Assembly: GCA_035551675.1 (NCBI GenBank)
Contig: DASZMV010000032.1
Location: forward strand, 28,417-92,416
Length of the DNA: 64,000 bases
Direction of reading: 5' to 3'
From: JAFECT01 sp035551675
Lineage (GTDB): Bacteria; Pseudomonadota; Alphaproteobacteria; Caulobacterales; Caulobacteraceae
Positions within the stretch are counted from its first letter, which is position 1, and every line of letters starts with the position of its first letter. Shown here piece by piece: positions 53,560 to 63,938 of this stretch. Both the position numbers and the translations under genes were made by a program. The notes under the pieces were generated by a model. The model saw only the letters and a list, made by a program, of their open reading frames with translations. It was not told where the DNA came from and searched no databases.

Positions 53560-53913
53560 TTAGCACGAGCCCGTGTGGCTGATCTTCACCCCCGCGCGCG
53601 TCGCATGGCATTGGTTGGGGTAGGTTTTGCCGTCGGCGCCGCAGACCGGCTGGTAGATCATCGGGCACATGGTCTGCGATCCGGGCGCGGCGCCGCCGGC
53701 CGAGGGCGCCGGCGCGGTCTGCGGCGGATTGGTGCGCCGCGCGCAGACGCCGCGACGGTCCGGGTGGCCGGGCAGGGCGGAGATGCGACAATAGTCGCCG
53801 CGCGGGCATTGCCGGTCGCTGTGGCACAGCCGGTCCATGGCGGACGGCGCCTGCACGGCGAAGACGGCCGAAACGGCCAGGGCGATCAGTCCGAGGAACA
53901 ACGGGCGCTTCAT
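53560..53913 (-). CDS. Exported Kazal-type serine protease inhibitor domain protein
   Basis: 117 aa. Signal peptide or anchor (1-25), a Cys-rich segment with four Cys (LCHSDRQCPRGDYC...GVC), a Pro/Ala linker, and a Kazal domain (CPMIYQPVCGADGKTYPNQCHATRAGVKISHTGSC, in part) with the PVCGxDGxTYxNxC signature. Kazal domains block serine proteases by a rigid loop. It is expected outside the cytoplasm. Neighbours are other small exported proteins. Confidence 0.88.
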   Translation of the reverse strand: MKRPLFLGLIALAVSAVFAVQAPSAMDRLCHSDRQCPRGDYCRISALPGHPDRRGVCARRTNPPQTAPAPSAGGAAPGSQTMCPMIYQPVCGADGKTYPNQCHATRAGVKISHTGSC

Positions 53914-53993
53914 GGCGACAATCTCCTGCGAGCCCTCAGCCTAGCACACCCGACCAACCCGGCGACGACGCCGCCCGTTCCCTCCTTCGCTCT

Positions 53994-54153
53994 CCTACGC
54001 CGAAGGCTTCGGAGGGCAGGCCCCACCGTATTTCACCGTATTTCACCGTATTTTGCGGTGGTCCCTCCTTCGCCGAGGCTTCGGAGGGCAGGCCGATCAC
54101 CGTATTTCACCGTATTTACGGTTCCTCTTTCGCCGAGGCTTCGAGGGGCAGGC
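53994..54153. repeat. Alternating direct repeats: CCTCCTTCGCCGAGGC units and CACCGTATTT tandems
   Basis: A unit containing CGCCGAGGCTTCGGAGGGCA (itself hairpin-forming) occurs at about 53994-54021, 54064-54093 and 54124-54153. Between them are tandem CACCGTATTT decamers, three at 54024-54053 and two at 54098-54117. The whole 441-base stretch 53914-54354 between the Kazal and CARDB genes has no convincing gene. It looks like an expanded extragenic repeat. Confidence 0.7.
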
Positions 54154-54316
54154 GCGGCGTGTTCGGGTTTATCCCGCTCACGATGTCAAAGACCGTCGAC
54201 CGAACAGATCGGTGGGCGGTTGGATTTTAGCATTGGAGACAACGACGGTCACGGCCGCTTAATGTTCACGTTCGAACACATGGCGTCACGGGCGCCGACG
54301 CACAGTCGCGCAACGC

Positions 54317-54342
54317 GCGGCGGTCCGTTGCGGGACCGCCGC
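54317..54342. terminator. Hairpin at the 3' end of the CARDB gene
   Basis: A perfect 10-bp stem, 54317-54326 with 54333-54342 (GCGGCGGTCC), six-base loop. It lies 13 bases after the stop of the minus-strand CARDB gene. There is no T-run, so it may be a weak terminator or an mRNA-stabilising hairpin. Confidence 0.5.
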
Positions 54343-54354
54343 GACACACAACGC

Positions 54355-54876
54355 TCAGGGCTTGGGACAACCCTTCGGCGCCCCGACCATGATCACGTGG
54401 TGACCTTGGTACGTGGCCGGTCCGGGACCTTCGTTGTTGTTGAAGTTCGACTCCGGCAGGGTGTGCTTGGGGTTCACCACCGCCACAAAGGGATGCGGCG
54501 CGGCGGTGGTCATGAACGCGGGGTTCTGCGTGTAGTAGCCCATGTGGACCGCGTACGTATGGCTGGCGCCCGGCGCGAGGCTGTAGGTCTCGCCCTGGCC
54601 CACGCCCCAGTCCTGCGCCGGCGAGGACTTCAGGTCGTGCACCAGGAGCAGCGGCTCGCTCACGGGCATGGCGCCGGCGCCGATGTTCTTCACCGTCACC
54701 TGGAAGGTGAAGACGGTCTTGCCGGGCGCGCAGGTCCCCCACGACGACAGCCCGAACGAGCTGATCACCAGGTCGGGAAGCTTGGGCCCGGGCGGCGCCC
54801 CGGCTCCGGCCGGGGCGGCGGGCAGGAGGGCGAGGGCGGCGAGGCTCGCCGTGGCGGCGATTGAGGCGCGTTTCAT
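54355..54876 (-). CDS. Exported CARDB-like domain protein
   Basis: 173 aa from ATG 54876, with AAGGAG eight bases upstream. Signal peptide (ends AGA), then an Ig-like CARDB domain (PDLVISSFGLSSWG ... FTFQVTVKNIGAGAMPVSEPLLLV ... LAPGASHTYAV ... LPESNFNNNEGPG). CARDB domains are extracellular adhesion-type modules. Role unknown. Confidence 0.75.
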   Translation of the reverse strand: MKRASIAATASLAALALLPAAPAGAGAPPGPKLPDLVISSFGLSSWGTCAPGKTVFTFQVTVKNIGAGAMPVSEPLLLVHDLKSSPAQDWGVGQGETYSLAPGASHTYAVHMGYYTQNPAFMTTAAPHPFVAVVNPKHTLPESNFNNNEGPGPATYQGHHVIMVGAPKGCPKP

Positions 54877-55049
54877 CGAAGGGCTCCTTGAGGAACAACG
54901 AGAGGATGGCGAACGCACGGCCGCGGGGCACAGGTCGAAGAGGTCAACCGCGACGGCAAGCTGTACGGTACACTCGCGAAGCGGGATCGCCTACTGGACC
55001 CGGGCGGCGCTCGGTCCGGGGCGGGGCGGGCGCATCGGGGAGGGCTGTT

Positions 55050-55595
55050 ATGACGCGAGGATGGATAGGGGCTGCGGCGCTGGCTCTGGCGCTCGCGGCT
55101 GGTTGCGCGAGCGCGGCGGCGCAGGAAACGCCGGCCCAGACTCCGCCGCCGCCCGCGCCGGTGGATCTCACCGCGGGCGTCACCATCGCCGACGTGCGCG
55201 TGGTCGCTGCCGACGCCGGTTGCACGGTCGAGCGTGTGAAAGACGACGAGGCAAGCGGCTTCACTGTCGAAATGACCTGCTCCGACGATCGTCACCCGTG
55301 GTTCGAAGGCCTGCGATGCGCGGGCGAGGGCGACGCTCGCCTCTGCACCGAGTACGAGATCGGCATGAGCTTTCGCGCAGAGTCGGCCGCCGCCACGCTC
55401 AAGCTCGCGCCAAGCCTGTGCTTCAAATATATCTGCGCCGTCGCCGACGACGACGTGCTCACCTTCACCCGCATGGACTTCACCTACGGCGGCGTCACGC
55501 GCGATCACCTGACGCAGAGCGTGAAGGTGATACTCGAGATTTCGGCGGATCAGATCGAGCCCGCGATCTGGCCGGATCCGAAGCCGAAACCATAG
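55050..55595 (+). CDS. Exported YbjN-like protein
   Basis: 181 aa from ATG 55050 with GGGGAGGG upstream. An N-terminal signal ending LAAGCASA could be a lipobox (weak, Ala at -3) or a simple signal peptide. The mature part (DVRVVAADAGCTVERVKDD ... FTRMDFTYGGVTRDHLTQSVKVILEI) resembles the YbjN/sensory-transduction-like fold, with six Cys that could form disulfides. Followed after 29 bases by the next gene. Confidence 0.6.
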   Translation: MTRGWIGAAALALALAAGCASAAAQETPAQTPPPPAPVDLTAGVTIADVRVVAADAGCTVERVKDDEASGFTVEMTCSDDRHPWFEGLRCAGEGDARLCTEYEIGMSFRAESAAATLKLAPSLCFKYICAVADDDVLTFTRMDFTYGGVTRDHLTQSVKVILEISADQIEPAIWPDPKPKP

Positions 55596-55624
55596 CCGCC
55601 GCTTTGCAGGGAGGGGGAAAGCCG

Positions 55625-56386
55625 ATGTGGCCGTTCAAGTCTGCGTCCGAGTCGATCCTCGACGCCGAGGACGAGGCCTGGCAGCTCGACGTCTGGCGGT
55701 GGATGTTTCACGTCTGGGGCGGCGCGGCCGATTTCCGCTTGCGCGAGCTCGTGCTCCCGACCCACGCCGCGTTTCCCTCGCTGACCGCGGCCAAGTCATG
55801 CGATCCGAACGCGATCTTCGCCGACGTGGCGCGGCTCGCGCGCATGGACGATCAGAGCTACGACGTCGTCGAAGAAACCTATTCCCAGACCGATCCCGAC
55901 GGCGCGTCCGACGCGGCCGCGTCGGACCAGGTCATTCTCTATCGTCAGGACGAAGCCGGCGACGCCCACCGGCTGACGCTTCGCTTCGCCTTGGAGCTCG
56001 CCGCCCTGAAGATCGCGCCCGCACAGCCGCCGCCGCCGGCCGGCCGGGGCCTGGAGGATTGCGTGACCGACCTCGCCGCCGTCTACCTCGGCTTCGGCGT
56101 TTTCGGCGTCAATGCCGCGATCCAGAGCGAGTGGGTCCCCGGCATGACGCGCGGCATGCCCGGTCGCGCCTTCGGCAGGAGCGGCTTCCTCAAGGAGGAA
56201 CGCACCACGGCGCTGCGCGAAGCGGACTGGACGTTCGCGCTCGCGATGTTCCTCGCGCTCAAGGAGGCGCCGATCGAACCGCTGTTGGACTATCTCAAGG
56301 CCGACCTCGAGAATCCCTTGCGCCAGGCGATGGCGTACCTGAAATCCAAACCCGATATTGTCAGCGACGTCGCACGGACCGAATAG
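55625..56386 (+). CDS. Hypothetical protein
   Basis: 253 aa from ATG 55625, preceded by GGGAGGGGGAAAGCC. Cytosolic, without signal peptide. Three parts: an N-terminal Trp-rich helix (EAWQLDVWRWMFHVWGG), a central alpha/beta region, and an all-helical C-terminal part with LEDCVTDLAAVYLGFGVFGVN and WTFALAMFLAL. No known family recognised; the LEDCVTDLAAVYLGFGVF stretch resembles metalloprotease-like inner helices in other unknown proteins but lacks HExxH. Followed by the next gene after 52 bases. Confidence 0.65.
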   Translation: MWPFKSASESILDAEDEAWQLDVWRWMFHVWGGAADFRLRELVLPTHAAFPSLTAAKSCDPNAIFADVARLARMDDQSYDVVEETYSQTDPDGASDAAASDQVILYRQDEAGDAHRLTLRFALELAALKIAPAQPPPPAGRGLEDCVTDLAAVYLGFGVFGVNAAIQSEWVPGMTRGMPGRAFGRSGFLKEERTTALREADWTFALAMFLALKEAPIEPLLDYLKADLENPLRQAMAYLKSKPDIVSDVARTE

Positions 56387-56438
56387 ATCGAGGGAGCCGC
56401 GCGCGCCGGTCGCTCAACGCTCGCACACAAGAGGACCC

Positions 56439-56867
56439 ATGGCCGAAAAACTCCGCCGCCTGATCGACCTGCCCGGCGTCGCCGAGCTCGAGACCAAGGC
56501 CCTGATGAAACCGTCGCTCGCCGAGCCCGAGGCGCGCGACGACTACCCCGAGATCGACGCCTGCCTGAGCGCGAACTTCGGCCTGACCGCCGCCGCCGCC
56601 GAGGCCGTGGCCAAGCCCGCGACCTGGGACGGCATCGAGCGCAAGCCGCCGCAGGACCAAGTGATAGCCTTCGAAGCGGCCGGCTGGGACGTCACCGACA
56701 ACAAGCGCCGCCCGCTCCGCATGCTGGCCCACTACAGCCTGCCGCTCTGGCTCGCGGTGCGCGGCGTCGCGGGCACGCTGCCGTTCGTCCCGGACGATCC
56801 GGAGCCGGACGCATGGGGCGGCGAAATGGCGGCGGCGGCAAAGCGGTTTCGGAAGGACAGACGGTAG
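56439..56867 (+). CDS. Hypothetical protein
   Basis: 142 aa from ATG 56439, preceded by AAGAGGA. Soluble, mostly helical. No family recognised. Its last 30 codons (GTLPFVPDDPEPDAWGGEMAAAAKRF, in part) are duplicated as an orphan fragment at 58182-58266, on the far side of the next gene. Convergent with the 56894-58063 gene. Confidence 0.65.
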   Translation: MAEKLRRLIDLPGVAELETKALMKPSLAEPEARDDYPEIDACLSANFGLTAAAAEAVAKPATWDGIERKPPQDQVIAFEAAGWDVTDNKRRPLRMLAHYSLPLWLAVRGVAGTLPFVPDDPEPDAWGGEMAAAAKRFRKDRR

Positions 56868-56893
56868 CGTGTGTTCGAGCGCTTGCGTCGCGA

Positions 56894-58063
56894 TCAAGTG
56901 CACGACGACGTCAGGCTTTGGAGGCATCGGCTTGGATCGTCCGGAGGCAGGGGTTTGCCGTCGCCGTCCTGCGTGAAGGCCACGGTGACGCCGTCGCCGG
57001 TGTGATGCAGCTTCAGGCGATAGGTCCACATCGGGATCACGGCGTCGCCCTTGGCGTCGAACGCCGCGAACTGCGACCAGATAATCAGCTTGTTCTTATT
57101 CAACACCCTGTCGATCGCCAGCGTCACTCCGTCGTTGTCGACTTTGCGCACCGCGAAGGCGATGTGGATCGGGTCGAGCGGATCTTTCGCCTCAGGATGC
57201 AGGACGAAGTCGACGTCGTTGAAGCCTGCCTCGCCCAGGACCGCTGCGGGGACCGTCACCACGCTCGGCAGGGCGATCCTGCGGTTGATGTGATACCCGC
57301 CCTCGGGGCCGACGCTCACGCAGTACTGCCAGGCGCCGCGCATAAACGGCTTGTGCCAACACCAATAGTTCCGGGCGGTCCGATCGGCGTCAGGGACGAC
57401 GATTTCGACCCAGACCGCTTCGGCGGGGATTCCGTCGGGAAGGCCATCCCATGTCGGCTCGTTCGCGAGGGTCGCAATGCCTCGGCGTTGCACATCGCCC
57501 TCCAGCACCACGCCCTTGTCGACCACGCCCTGTGTAACCGTCAGCGCCGTGGGATCGATGCGCATCTCGCGGTAGACGAAGGTGTCGGGCCCCACCACCG
57601 GCAGCGGCATGACCCGTCGCGCCGCCACGGCGAACCGCGCCGCGAAATCCGGCGCGGCATAGATCGCCTGCAGGTTCTCTGAACGCGCCTGCGGCGTCTT
57701 CGCCTTGCGATCGGCGGCGGCTTCCTCGGCCGTCGCGCGCATGCGCACATAACCCAGGCGGTACATGCAGTCCGGGATGGAGGCGCGCCGGGCCGCGGCC
57801 TCAAACATACTCTCCATGATCGCGTTGCCGATGCTGGCCCCGACGTTGCCCGCAACGCCGGGCGTCGTATAACCCGGGGTGTACGGGACGTTGACGTTAT
57901 TGGACCTCGCCACGCAGTCGTCCATCGCCGCGACGGTCGCCTCACCGGTTCCGCCTGCCTTTACCCAGACGGTGTCGGGCGTGAGCGCTGCCGCCGGTTG
58001 ACCGGCGACGGCCAGCGAAAGAGCCGCCGCTGCGGCAAGCATCGCGTGTCGGAATTTGATCAT
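56894..58063 (-). CDS. Exported hypothetical protein
   Basis: 389 aa from ATG 58063. Signal peptide (MIKFRHAMLAAAAALSLAVAGQPAAA), then an alpha-rich N-terminal half and a beta-rich C-terminal half. The latter has repeated VD/F motifs (FNDVDFVLHPEAKDPLDPIHIAF) and several Cys, including a C-terminal pair. No family recognised. It is bracketed by the plus-strand 56439 gene and a fragment of that gene's 3' end. Confidence 0.65.
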   Translation of the reverse strand: MIKFRHAMLAAAAALSLAVAGQPAAALTPDTVWVKAGGTGEATVAAMDDCVARSNNVNVPYTPGYTTPGVAGNVGASIGNAIMESMFEAAARRASIPDCMYRLGYVRMRATAEEAAADRKAKTPQARSENLQAIYAAPDFAARFAVAARRVMPLPVVGPDTFVYREMRIDPTALTVTQGVVDKGVVLEGDVQRRGIATLANEPTWDGLPDGIPAEAVWVEIVVPDADRTARNYWCWHKPFMRGAWQYCVSVGPEGGYHINRRIALPSVVTVPAAVLGEAGFNDVDFVLHPEAKDPLDPIHIAFAVRKVDNDGVTLAIDRVLNKNKLIIWSQFAAFDAKGDAVIPMWTYRLKLHHTGDGVTVAFTQDGDGKPLPPDDPSRCLQSLTSSCT

Positions 58064-58181
58064 GATCCCGCCCCGAGAGAGCCCGCGTCCATGCGGCCCT
58101 GGCAGAGGATGCCAGGGATTGCCTGTAGGTTGAAGACGGGGCGGAGACGCTGAGACCGAGTCGGATCGTGCCAAGGCGCCG

Positions 58182-58266
58182 GCGGGAACGCTGCCGTTCA
58201 CGCCGCCGGAACCGGACGCGTGGGGCGGCGAAATGGCGGCGGCGGCGAAGCGGCTTCGGAAGGAGA
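58182..58266 (+). pseudogene. Orphan 3' fragment duplicated from the 56439-56867 gene
   Basis: Reads AGTLPFTPPEPDAWGGEMAA and on to AAKRLRKE, matching the last 28 codons of the 56439-56867 gene with a three-base deletion and a few substitutions; the DNA is about 85-90% identical by eye. It has no start and the frame continues into meaningless sequence. It is the only recognisable content of the 372-base gap 58064-58435. Confidence 0.75.
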
Positions 58267-58435
58267 GGCCGAGGGGGACGGGGGGACGGATGCTCCTGTC
58301 ACCTAATTCTCCGAATAGGCCCCGGCCTCCATGCTCCTGTCCCCGCATTCCACGCGCGAAGCGGTCTCGGGAAACGTTGCGACGACCCCGGCGCTGCCGC
58401 AGAATGGGAGTTCCCAACGCGGAGGGCGGCTGCCG

Positions 58436-58792
58436 ATGCCGAAGCTCGATCTTGTATACGGTGACGCGGGCACGGTGTGCGTGCCCGCCCCCTATGCCCT
58501 GGCCCTCGAACTTGCCGAGCACATCCAGCAGGCGCTGGCGCTGCCGGGCGGGCGTCTCGCCTATGGCGATGCGCGACCGGTGTTGCGCAGGACGCTCGAT
58601 CTTCTGGATGCCGTGCCGGTGTACGACGTCGACGACAACGGCGAGCCGATCCGCTTCCTCAATTCCTATGAATGCGACGGATGCGGTTGCGCTTGGACCG
58701 ATGCCTGGTCCGCGACCTGCGATGATCGCTGCCCGGAGTGCAATGTGGCCTGCAGTCCGGTGCAGTCAGACGATCTGGAGCCGGAGTCCTAG
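58436..58792 (+). CDS. Small zinc-ribbon protein
   Basis: 118 aa from ATG 58436, preceded by GGAGGG. The C-terminal part has CDGCGC ... CDDRCPECNVAC (about residues 80-106), a Cys-rich zinc-ribbon pattern. The N-terminal half is helical. Similar small Cys-rich proteins are often carried on plasmids and integrative elements of alphaproteobacteria (recollection, not proven). Its stop overlaps the stop of the convergent DpnI-like gene by four bases. Confidence 0.65.
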   Translation: MPKLDLVYGDAGTVCVPAPYALALELAEHIQQALALPGGRLAYGDARPVLRRTLDLLDAVPVYDVDDNGEPIRFLNSYECDGCGCAWTDAWSATCDDRCPECNVACSPVQSDDLEPES

Positions 58793-59562
58793 CTTTCGAA
58801 CCGAAGCGCATAGCGACCACGGCCTTCGAAGGTGAGAAAGCCGCGATCCCGCAGCACCTGAATCTGCTGGCGGATTTTTGGGCGCACGTTGTTGTTGAGC
58901 GGATAGAGCCGCTGAAGGCGGCCCTCGAACGCATAGACGTCGTCGAGCGTGAATTCCCGGCGGCCGATCGCCTCGACGCACTTCATCACGTCGATCAACC
59001 AACCGCGGTTATCAGGCTTGGCGTCGCGCAGAAACAGCGTGTTCCGCCACTTCGCCAGGACCTCCGACTTCGGCAGCAGGGCGCGATCCTTGATAATGAA
59101 AATCTTGCCCGTCTCGGGCACCTTGCTCAGCAGGATGTTCGAGCCGATCCAACCCGCGCGGCGCGCGGTCTCCTTCAGCGGCGGCCGTTCCTGAATGATG
59201 TCGCGCACGAAGAAGTGCTTCGGCACGATGAAGAGATCGGTGACGGACAACTGCCCGGGGTCATAGTTCATCAGAAGCAGGTTGGGGTTGGTGTCGGACG
59301 CCAGTCGCTTGCACTTCGCCTCGTACGCGCCGTCGCTCACCTTCGCGCCGAACCGCCCCTTCTGCGCCTTCAGCTCGAAGTCCTCGCGACAGGCCTCGCA
59401 GAAGAAGTCCGCCAAGGGCTGGTTGTTCGGATATTTCGACACCCGCTCCGCCCCACAATTCGGGCAATAGAGCCAAGCGTGCACCCAGCTCTCGGTCCAA
59501 ACGCGCGCATTCTGCGTCGCGCTCTTGAACGGCGTTTGAGTTTCTTCGAAGCCGAGTTTCAT
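58789..59562 (-). CDS. dpnC: DpnI-like type IIM restriction endonuclease (Gm6ATC-specific)
   Basis: 257 aa, the same length as DpnI (254). Close along the whole length. N-terminal zinc site C33/C36 and C55/C58 (YCPNC, FFCEAC). PD-(D/E)xK nuclease residues D52, E63, K65 (ADFFCEACREDFELKAQKG). RRAGWIGSNI core. C-terminal winged helix (EFTLDDVYAFEGRLQRLYPLNNNVRPKIRQQIQVLRDRGFLTF, in part), which reads methylated DNA. DpnI cuts GATC only when the adenine is methylated. A host carrying it must not methylate GATC; Caulobacterales use CcrM (GANTC) instead, which is compatible. It attacks Dam-methylated incoming DNA. It is downstream of the DUF262-HEPN pair on the same strand. Confidence 0.93.
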   Translation of the reverse strand: MKLGFEETQTPFKSATQNARVWTESWVHAWLYCPNCGAERVSKYPNNQPLADFFCEACREDFELKAQKGRFGAKVSDGAYEAKCKRLASDTNPNLLLMNYDPGQLSVTDLFIVPKHFFVRDIIQERPPLKETARRAGWIGSNILLSKVPETGKIFIIKDRALLPKSEVLAKWRNTLFLRDAKPDNRGWLIDVMKCVEAIGRREFTLDDVYAFEGRLQRLYPLNNNVRPKIRQQIQVLRDRGFLTFEGRGRYALRFES

Positions 59563-59616
59563 TCAGGCTCGAACCGGGGGTGGTGGGGATGGATCAACCT
59601 GCGCCACCCGTGCGAG

Positions 59617-60312
59617 CTACTTTACCGAGGCTGTATGCGCGTTTAACGTTTTGCATATGGACTCTGCAAGACCGTCAACGAAGACATTGTAGTCATCTGC
59701 ATCCATGCGGGTGAGTCCAGGGATTCTGCCGGTATGAGCGGCTAGATGCCGCTTGCGCACAAACTCATTCAGAGTCGCTTTTATCAGGGTTCCGGCGAAG
59801 TGCCTTCCACGATTGTCGAGGTAATTCGCAGCCAACTTCGCAAGAGGTCCTTTGACGCCAAAGCGACCAAACATTCTGTCCAAGGTGTCGAAATTCGGAT
59901 TTGATTCCGTGTTCTTAAATGAATCGGGAAAAATGTCGCCGGTTGAGATTGCTGCAGAAAAGGCTTCTATGCGGGGGATTTTGTCGGTCTTCGCAATCCG
60001 GGCTCGCGCGACCCAACTCAAGAACCCATCTAAGTTATTCCAATGAAATTCTTTGTGGTTGGGAATCCGGGGGTCATTCGCCTTGCCAATGCGGTCCCTC
60101 AGATCGACGGCCGCTTGATAAAAACTGCCCTGTAAGAAACCTTCAAAGCGTCCACAAGTCAGCAGGACAAACGCCGAAAGTAGCGTCTCAGAGTGGGGGC
60201 GGGACCTTGCGCTTGCGGGGTTCCCAATCCTTCTCTCGGCAGCCAAGAATGTGGAATTGCGTTTAATGTCCTTTCGGAAGGTCGCCAATTCGAGGTCAAC
60301 CCCGGCACTCAT
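59617..60312 (-). CDS. HEPN-domain protein (MAE_28990/MAE_18760-like), putative RNase toxin
   Basis: 231 aa, all-alpha. The R-x4-H motif typical of HEPN ribonucleases is in FVRKRHLAAHTG (R188, H193), preceded by an N-terminal helix with E/R pairs (CGRFEGFLQGSFYQAAVDL). It starts inside the stop of the DUF262 gene (ATGA), so the two proteins are made in a fixed ratio. HEPN proteins often cleave RNA in abortive infection or toxin systems. Base composition is visibly AT-richer than the flanks, suggesting transfer. Function as effector of the DUF262 protein is inference. Confidence 0.8.
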   Translation of the reverse strand: MSAGVDLELATFRKDIKRNSTFLAAERRIGNPASARSRPHSETLLSAFVLLTCGRFEGFLQGSFYQAAVDLRDRIGKANDPRIPNHKEFHWNNLDGFLSWVARARIAKTDKIPRIEAFSAAISTGDIFPDSFKNTESNPNFDTLDRMFGRFGVKGPLAKLAANYLDNRGRHFAGTLIKATLNEFVRKRHLAAHTGRIPGLTRMDADDYNVFVDGLAESICKTLNAHTASVK

Positions 60313-61412
60313 TTTACAATCCTGCGAACAACATCCCGCGTCGCAGCCACCCGGTGCTTAAGGAAACTCGGCGTGTTCGTTGCAGCATTCACCGACCGCA
60401 GAAAAACTTGATCCGAAAACAATCTCTTAAAGGCGGTCATTATCCTAGGCTTGTTCGCCGATAGATCCTTCAGTTTGAACTCCTGCAAGCCGAGCATTTG
60501 AGCGTCGTACAGGGCGGCGAGGACCTGATTCCGCCAGGAGCGCTTCTCGGGCACCCACCGCCTGAAGGAGTCGTCGCCAAATATAGCGGTTACGTTGTTG
60601 AGCGCGGAACTGAACTTCCTGCTTAAAGCAGCAACTCTGTCTGGCTTTGCATCGCGATTTGCATCCATAAAACCGTCCATGCGAGTCTTGACGCCGCCCT
60701 GGAACGTTTCCCACTCATCCGCAAACGTCATATAACGAAGAACAAGTTCGCTATCGCGCATCTCTTGGTAGAGCTTTGATTGAGCTTTATCCTTGATGCC
60801 GAGAACGCCGTGGAATTTGGGTTCATCGCCAAGCTCATTTATTTTCGAGTTTAGACGTCCGGCGAAAACGTTGTTCCGTATTTCTTGTGCGTTTAGCGGG
60901 ACACCGCCTGTGTTCAGCCGCTGAAAGACCTCGTATTTTATGGCGGGATCGGATTGGCGAAGAACGATAATCGCCCGCAACGTAGGTCTGGTTCTCAGAA
61001 TCGTCTGAATCGGCGGCGGGAGTTCCGAATATTTTTTACCGTTGAGATCGTGGAAAATGCTGAGCTTTTCCAGCTTGAGGCTGTTACCCAGGAACTGTTG
61101 TACCGTTGAGATTCGCTGCTTTCCGTCGATGACTGAATATTTTCCGTATTTGTCTTCATTCAGGTAAATCGGAGGTATCGGCACGTTTAGTAGCAGCGAC
61201 TCAATCAGTTTAGACCTTTTCGCGTTGTCCCAACGGAACCGCCGCTGAAAATGTGGTTTGAGTTCGATAGTGCTTTCCTCCGCAAGGTCGCGAAGAGTTC
61301 CCAAATTGTAGTCGACTTGGGCGGTAACTAGTTCCCGCTGACGTTTTTCCCAGAAACGAAGGTCTTCCGTGACCTCCTCGTCGAGGTCATCGCGCTCAAA
61401 TGAATCACTCAT
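60309..61412 (-). CDS. DUF262 (GmrS/ParB-like) domain protein
   Basis: 367 aa from ATG 61412, with GGAGAG upstream; a GTG at 61415 is also in frame. DUF262 N-terminal domain: FQRRFRW (55-61), NVPIPPIYL and the catalytic-type DGKQR (D96-R100, VIDGKQRIS). These are the conserved residues of the GmrS-like/ParB-type nucleotide-hydrolysing fold, found in defence proteins such as GmrSD and SspE. The C-terminal half is helical with no recognisable HNH (DUF1524) domain, unlike full GmrSD. It is translationally coupled to the HEPN gene. Putative sensor or regulator of phage DNA. AT-rich relative to neighbours. Confidence 0.85.
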   Translation of the reverse strand: MSDSFERDDLDEEVTEDLRFWEKRQRELVTAQVDYNLGTLRDLAEESTIELKPHFQRRFRWDNAKRSKLIESLLLNVPIPPIYLNEDKYGKYSVIDGKQRISTVQQFLGNSLKLEKLSIFHDLNGKKYSELPPPIQTILRTRPTLRAIIVLRQSDPAIKYEVFQRLNTGGVPLNAQEIRNNVFAGRLNSKINELGDEPKFHGVLGIKDKAQSKLYQEMRDSELVLRYMTFADEWETFQGGVKTRMDGFMDANRDAKPDRVAALSRKFSSALNNVTAIFGDDSFRRWVPEKRSWRNQVLAALYDAQMLGLQEFKLKDLSANKPRIMTAFKRLFSDQVFLRSVNAATNTPSFLKHRVAATRDVVRRIVK

Positions 61413-61580
61413 CACGATTTCTCTCCGTGTCCGAATCGCCTTCGGAGTGAGCTACCGTAAGTTTAGCGTGGCAATAGAGGTAGTGGCTACTCTGCTTCAG
61501 CTAGTCCGGGCCAACCGTCAGGTTTGGCGTTTCCTCCGTCTCGCCGCTTGTCCCCGAATTTCAGACCCACGCCCCGAAAT

Positions 61581-63833
<2,253 letters not shown>

Positions 63834-63938
63834 GAACGGCAAGGTAGGGGGTCGCGCGCGCGGGCGCTAGGCGGAGGCGGTGCGACTACTGACAGCAGGG
63901 TGGCAGGAGGGGCGCGTGGCGGCGCGTTGAAGGCGGAG

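Noticed and set aside
60309..61412. Complete GmrSD type IV restriction enzyme
   Set aside because: Only the DUF262 (GmrS-like) part is present; no DUF1524/HNH domain is seen in it or its neighbour, which is HEPN.
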